Shown piece by piece: positions 4,619 to 5,850 of a stretch of 5,850 nt of DNA. Position 1 is the first letter of the stretch. Each line of letters starts with the position of its first letter. Position numbers and translations under genes: made by a program. The stretch spans positions 1 through 5,850 of the forward strand of contig CALCCV010000579.1 of assembly GCA_937900305.1 (NCBI GenBank), given 5' to 3'. This stretch comes from an uncultured Pseudobdellovibrionaceae bacterium. Lineage in GTDB: Bacteria > Bdellovibrionota > Bdellovibrionia > Bdellovibrionales > Bdellovibrionaceae. The notes beneath the pieces were generated by a model. The model was not told where the DNA came from and made no database searches. It saw only the letters and a list, made by a program, of their open reading frames with translations.

Positions 4619-5850
4619 ATGAAAAAAATCATCTCGACGGTATTGGCAACGTGTGGACTGGTCTTAGGTCTAACCTATGGTCCAGTTGCGTTTTCAACAG
4701 CAAAAAAAATGGACGCAACTCGCGGCCGCGGCGCTGATCAAGTGGACCTCTTGGTCAAATTGAAAAGTGGTGCAAGCCTACAAAGTTTTCAACGCGAATG
4801 GACAGTGGCGATCGATGCCCCTGATGCAAGCACTGAAGTTTTGACGAACCAATGGCTTCGAGTGCAAGGCCCTGCCTCTGCTCTGAATGCACAAATCAGC
4901 AGCTTGAGTTCTGTAGCCTATGTTCAACCCAACTACAAAATGCACAGTTTTGGTCATCCCGATTTAGCGCAGTTGAAAGCGAAAGTGGAAGCCAAATTGA
5001 ATCAACAGGCCGTCGCACCCATGGCTCTGTTGCCTGACAACCCAGCAATTCCTGCAACACCTGTTTTGACTGCTGGCAACGATCCTCTGTTCGACAAACA
5101 GTGGGGCATGAAAGATGCGAACGCTCCAGCCGCTTGGGCCATTCACCGTGGGTCTCCAGAAATGATCGTAGCTGTGATCGACACGGGCGTGGACTACACG
5201 CACGAAGATCTGCTGCCCAATCTTTGGCGCAATCCTGGCGAGACGGGCAGCGATGCTCAAGGTGGAGATAAATCGACCAACGGTGTGGATGATGATGGCA
5301 ACGGTTTCATCGACGACGTGGTCGGTTGGGATTTCGCTTCGAAAGACAATCGCCCCTATGACCTAGCCAGCCAATCGCCCCTCGATATTTTGAATGGAGT
5401 AAATCCTGGCCACGGCACTCACTGCGCCGGCAACGTGGCCGCTCGCGGAAATAACGGCAAAGGAATTTCTGGCGTTGCTCCAGAAGTGAAAATCATGGCG
5501 ATGCGATTCATCACCGAAGCTGGATCTGGCACAACGGCTGACGCCGTTTTGGCCATCCACTACGCTGTTGATAATGGTGCAAAAGTTTTGTCAAACTCTT
5601 GGGGCGGTGAAGACGATCCCAACTCGACGGGCGAAGAAAATATGGCGATGCGCGAAGCGATTGAATACTCTGAAGCCAAGGGCGCACTCTTTGTCGCCGC
5701 TGCAGGGAATGGTCGCAACGGTCGGGGATACAACATGGATAACGATCCAAAACCCGTGGTTCCAGCGGCCTATGCTTATGACAGCATCGTCACTGTCGCC
5801 GCGATGAACGTGAACAGCGGAATGGGTGCATTTTCGAACTGGGGCCAAGT
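4619..5850 (+). CDS. Secreted subtilisin-like serine protease (peptidase S8), 3' end outside window
   Basis: 410 codons are visible and the frame is still open at the edge. The layout is: Sec signal peptide (1-26; KK, hydrophobic core, likely cleavage after AFS); an I9-like pro-domain at about 41-107 ending in the typical VAYVQPNYK; a Pro/Ala-rich linker (131-152); then the S8 catalytic domain from about 155. Catalytic Asp is D188 (AVIDTGVDYTHEDL), His is H266 (GHGTHCAG), and the oxyanion Asn is N364 (AAAGN). The serine motif GTSMAAP should lie just beyond the window, after FSNWG (405-409). A DDDGNGFIDD loop (224-233) after NGV looks like the calcium-binding insert common in bacterial S8 enzymes. 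It probably acts outside the inner membrane as a self-activating endoprotease; its substrate is unknown. A lipoprotein signal is unlikely (C12 is preceded by Thr and lies too early). It is divergent from nuo, so it is not part of that operon. Confidence 0.95.
   Translation, partial: MKKIISTVLATCGLVLGLTYGPVAFSTAKKMDATRGRGADQVDLLVKLKSGASLQSFQREWTVAIDAPDASTEVLTNQWLRVQGPASALNAQISSLSSVAYVQPNYKMHSFGHPDLAQLKAKVEAKLNQQAVAPMALLPDNPAIPATPVLTAGNDPLFDKQWGMKDANAPAAWAIHRGSPEMIVAVIDTGVDYTHEDLLPNLWRNPGETGSDAQGGDKSTNGVDDDGNGFIDDVVGWDFASKDNRPYDLASQSPLDILNGVNPGHGTHCAGNVAARGNNGKGISGVAPEVKIMAMRFITEAGSGTTADAVLAIHYAVDNGAKVLSNSWGGEDDPNSTGEENMAMREAIEYSEAKGALFVAAAGNGRNGRGYNMDNDPKPVVPAAYAYDSIVTVAAMNVNSGMGAFSNWGQ

Noticed and set aside
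4619..4654. Possible lipoprotein signal (L-A-T-C at residues 9-12) in the protease
   Set aside because: Thr at -1 does not fit the lipobox, the cysteine comes before most of the hydrophobic core, and a good signal peptidase I site (AFS) follows.
5363..5848. Several 65-85 codon minus-strand frames inside the protease gene
   Set aside because: They are antisense shadows of a strongly supported S8 catalytic domain and have no independent support.

Overview
The window is the left end of a contig from an unidentified bacterium. It holds the front part of a respiratory complex I (NADH:quinone oxidoreductase, nuo) operon on the minus strand and, divergent from it, the first 410 codons of a secreted subtilisin-like protease on the plus strand. 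Two features suggest a Gram-negative, proteobacterial or Bdellovibrionota-like organism: the NuoC-NuoD fusion and the protease's Sec signal plus pro-domain layout. That placement is an inference from protein flavour only, and no RNA gene or marker in the window fixes the taxon.

Layout from left to right. Bases 1-41 are not biological: they match an Illumina TruSeq index primer/adapter, with the index-11 hexamer visible. Bases 42 to about 282 encode, in frame on the plus strand, a fragment of a P-type cation-transporting ATPase (hinge and GDGxND region). This fragment joins head-on to the 3' end of nuoF through a few shared bases, so the first ~280 bp look like a chimeric, adapter-bearing read assembled onto the contig edge. 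From there, on the minus strand and in transcriptional order from the right, come nuoB (4348-3680), a fused nuoCD (3693-2011), nuoE (1980-1507) and nuoF (1466 to about 276, its last few dozen residues lost at the artefact). The genes overlap by 14 nt or are separated by 30-40 nt, as expected for one transcript. nuoA, usually first in nuo operons, is not present upstream of nuoB.

Between nuoB and the protease lies a 270-bp divergent intergenic region (4349-4618). It contains candidate promoters for both directions, several short inverted repeats, two of them built from the same half-site, and a triple hexamer repeat. The protease starts at 4619 behind a perfect Shine-Dalgarno and runs off the right edge before its catalytic serine.

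Together the nuo genes encode the NADH-oxidising arm (NuoE, NuoF) and the electron-transfer/quinone-reducing connection (NuoB, NuoCD) of complex I. All Fe-S-ligating cysteines expected in these subunits are present. I see no CRISPR array, tRNA, rRNA, transposase or defence system, and no convincing undescribed system. The most noteworthy items are the assembly artefact at the left end, the operon that begins with nuoB, and the palindrome-rich divergent promoter region.
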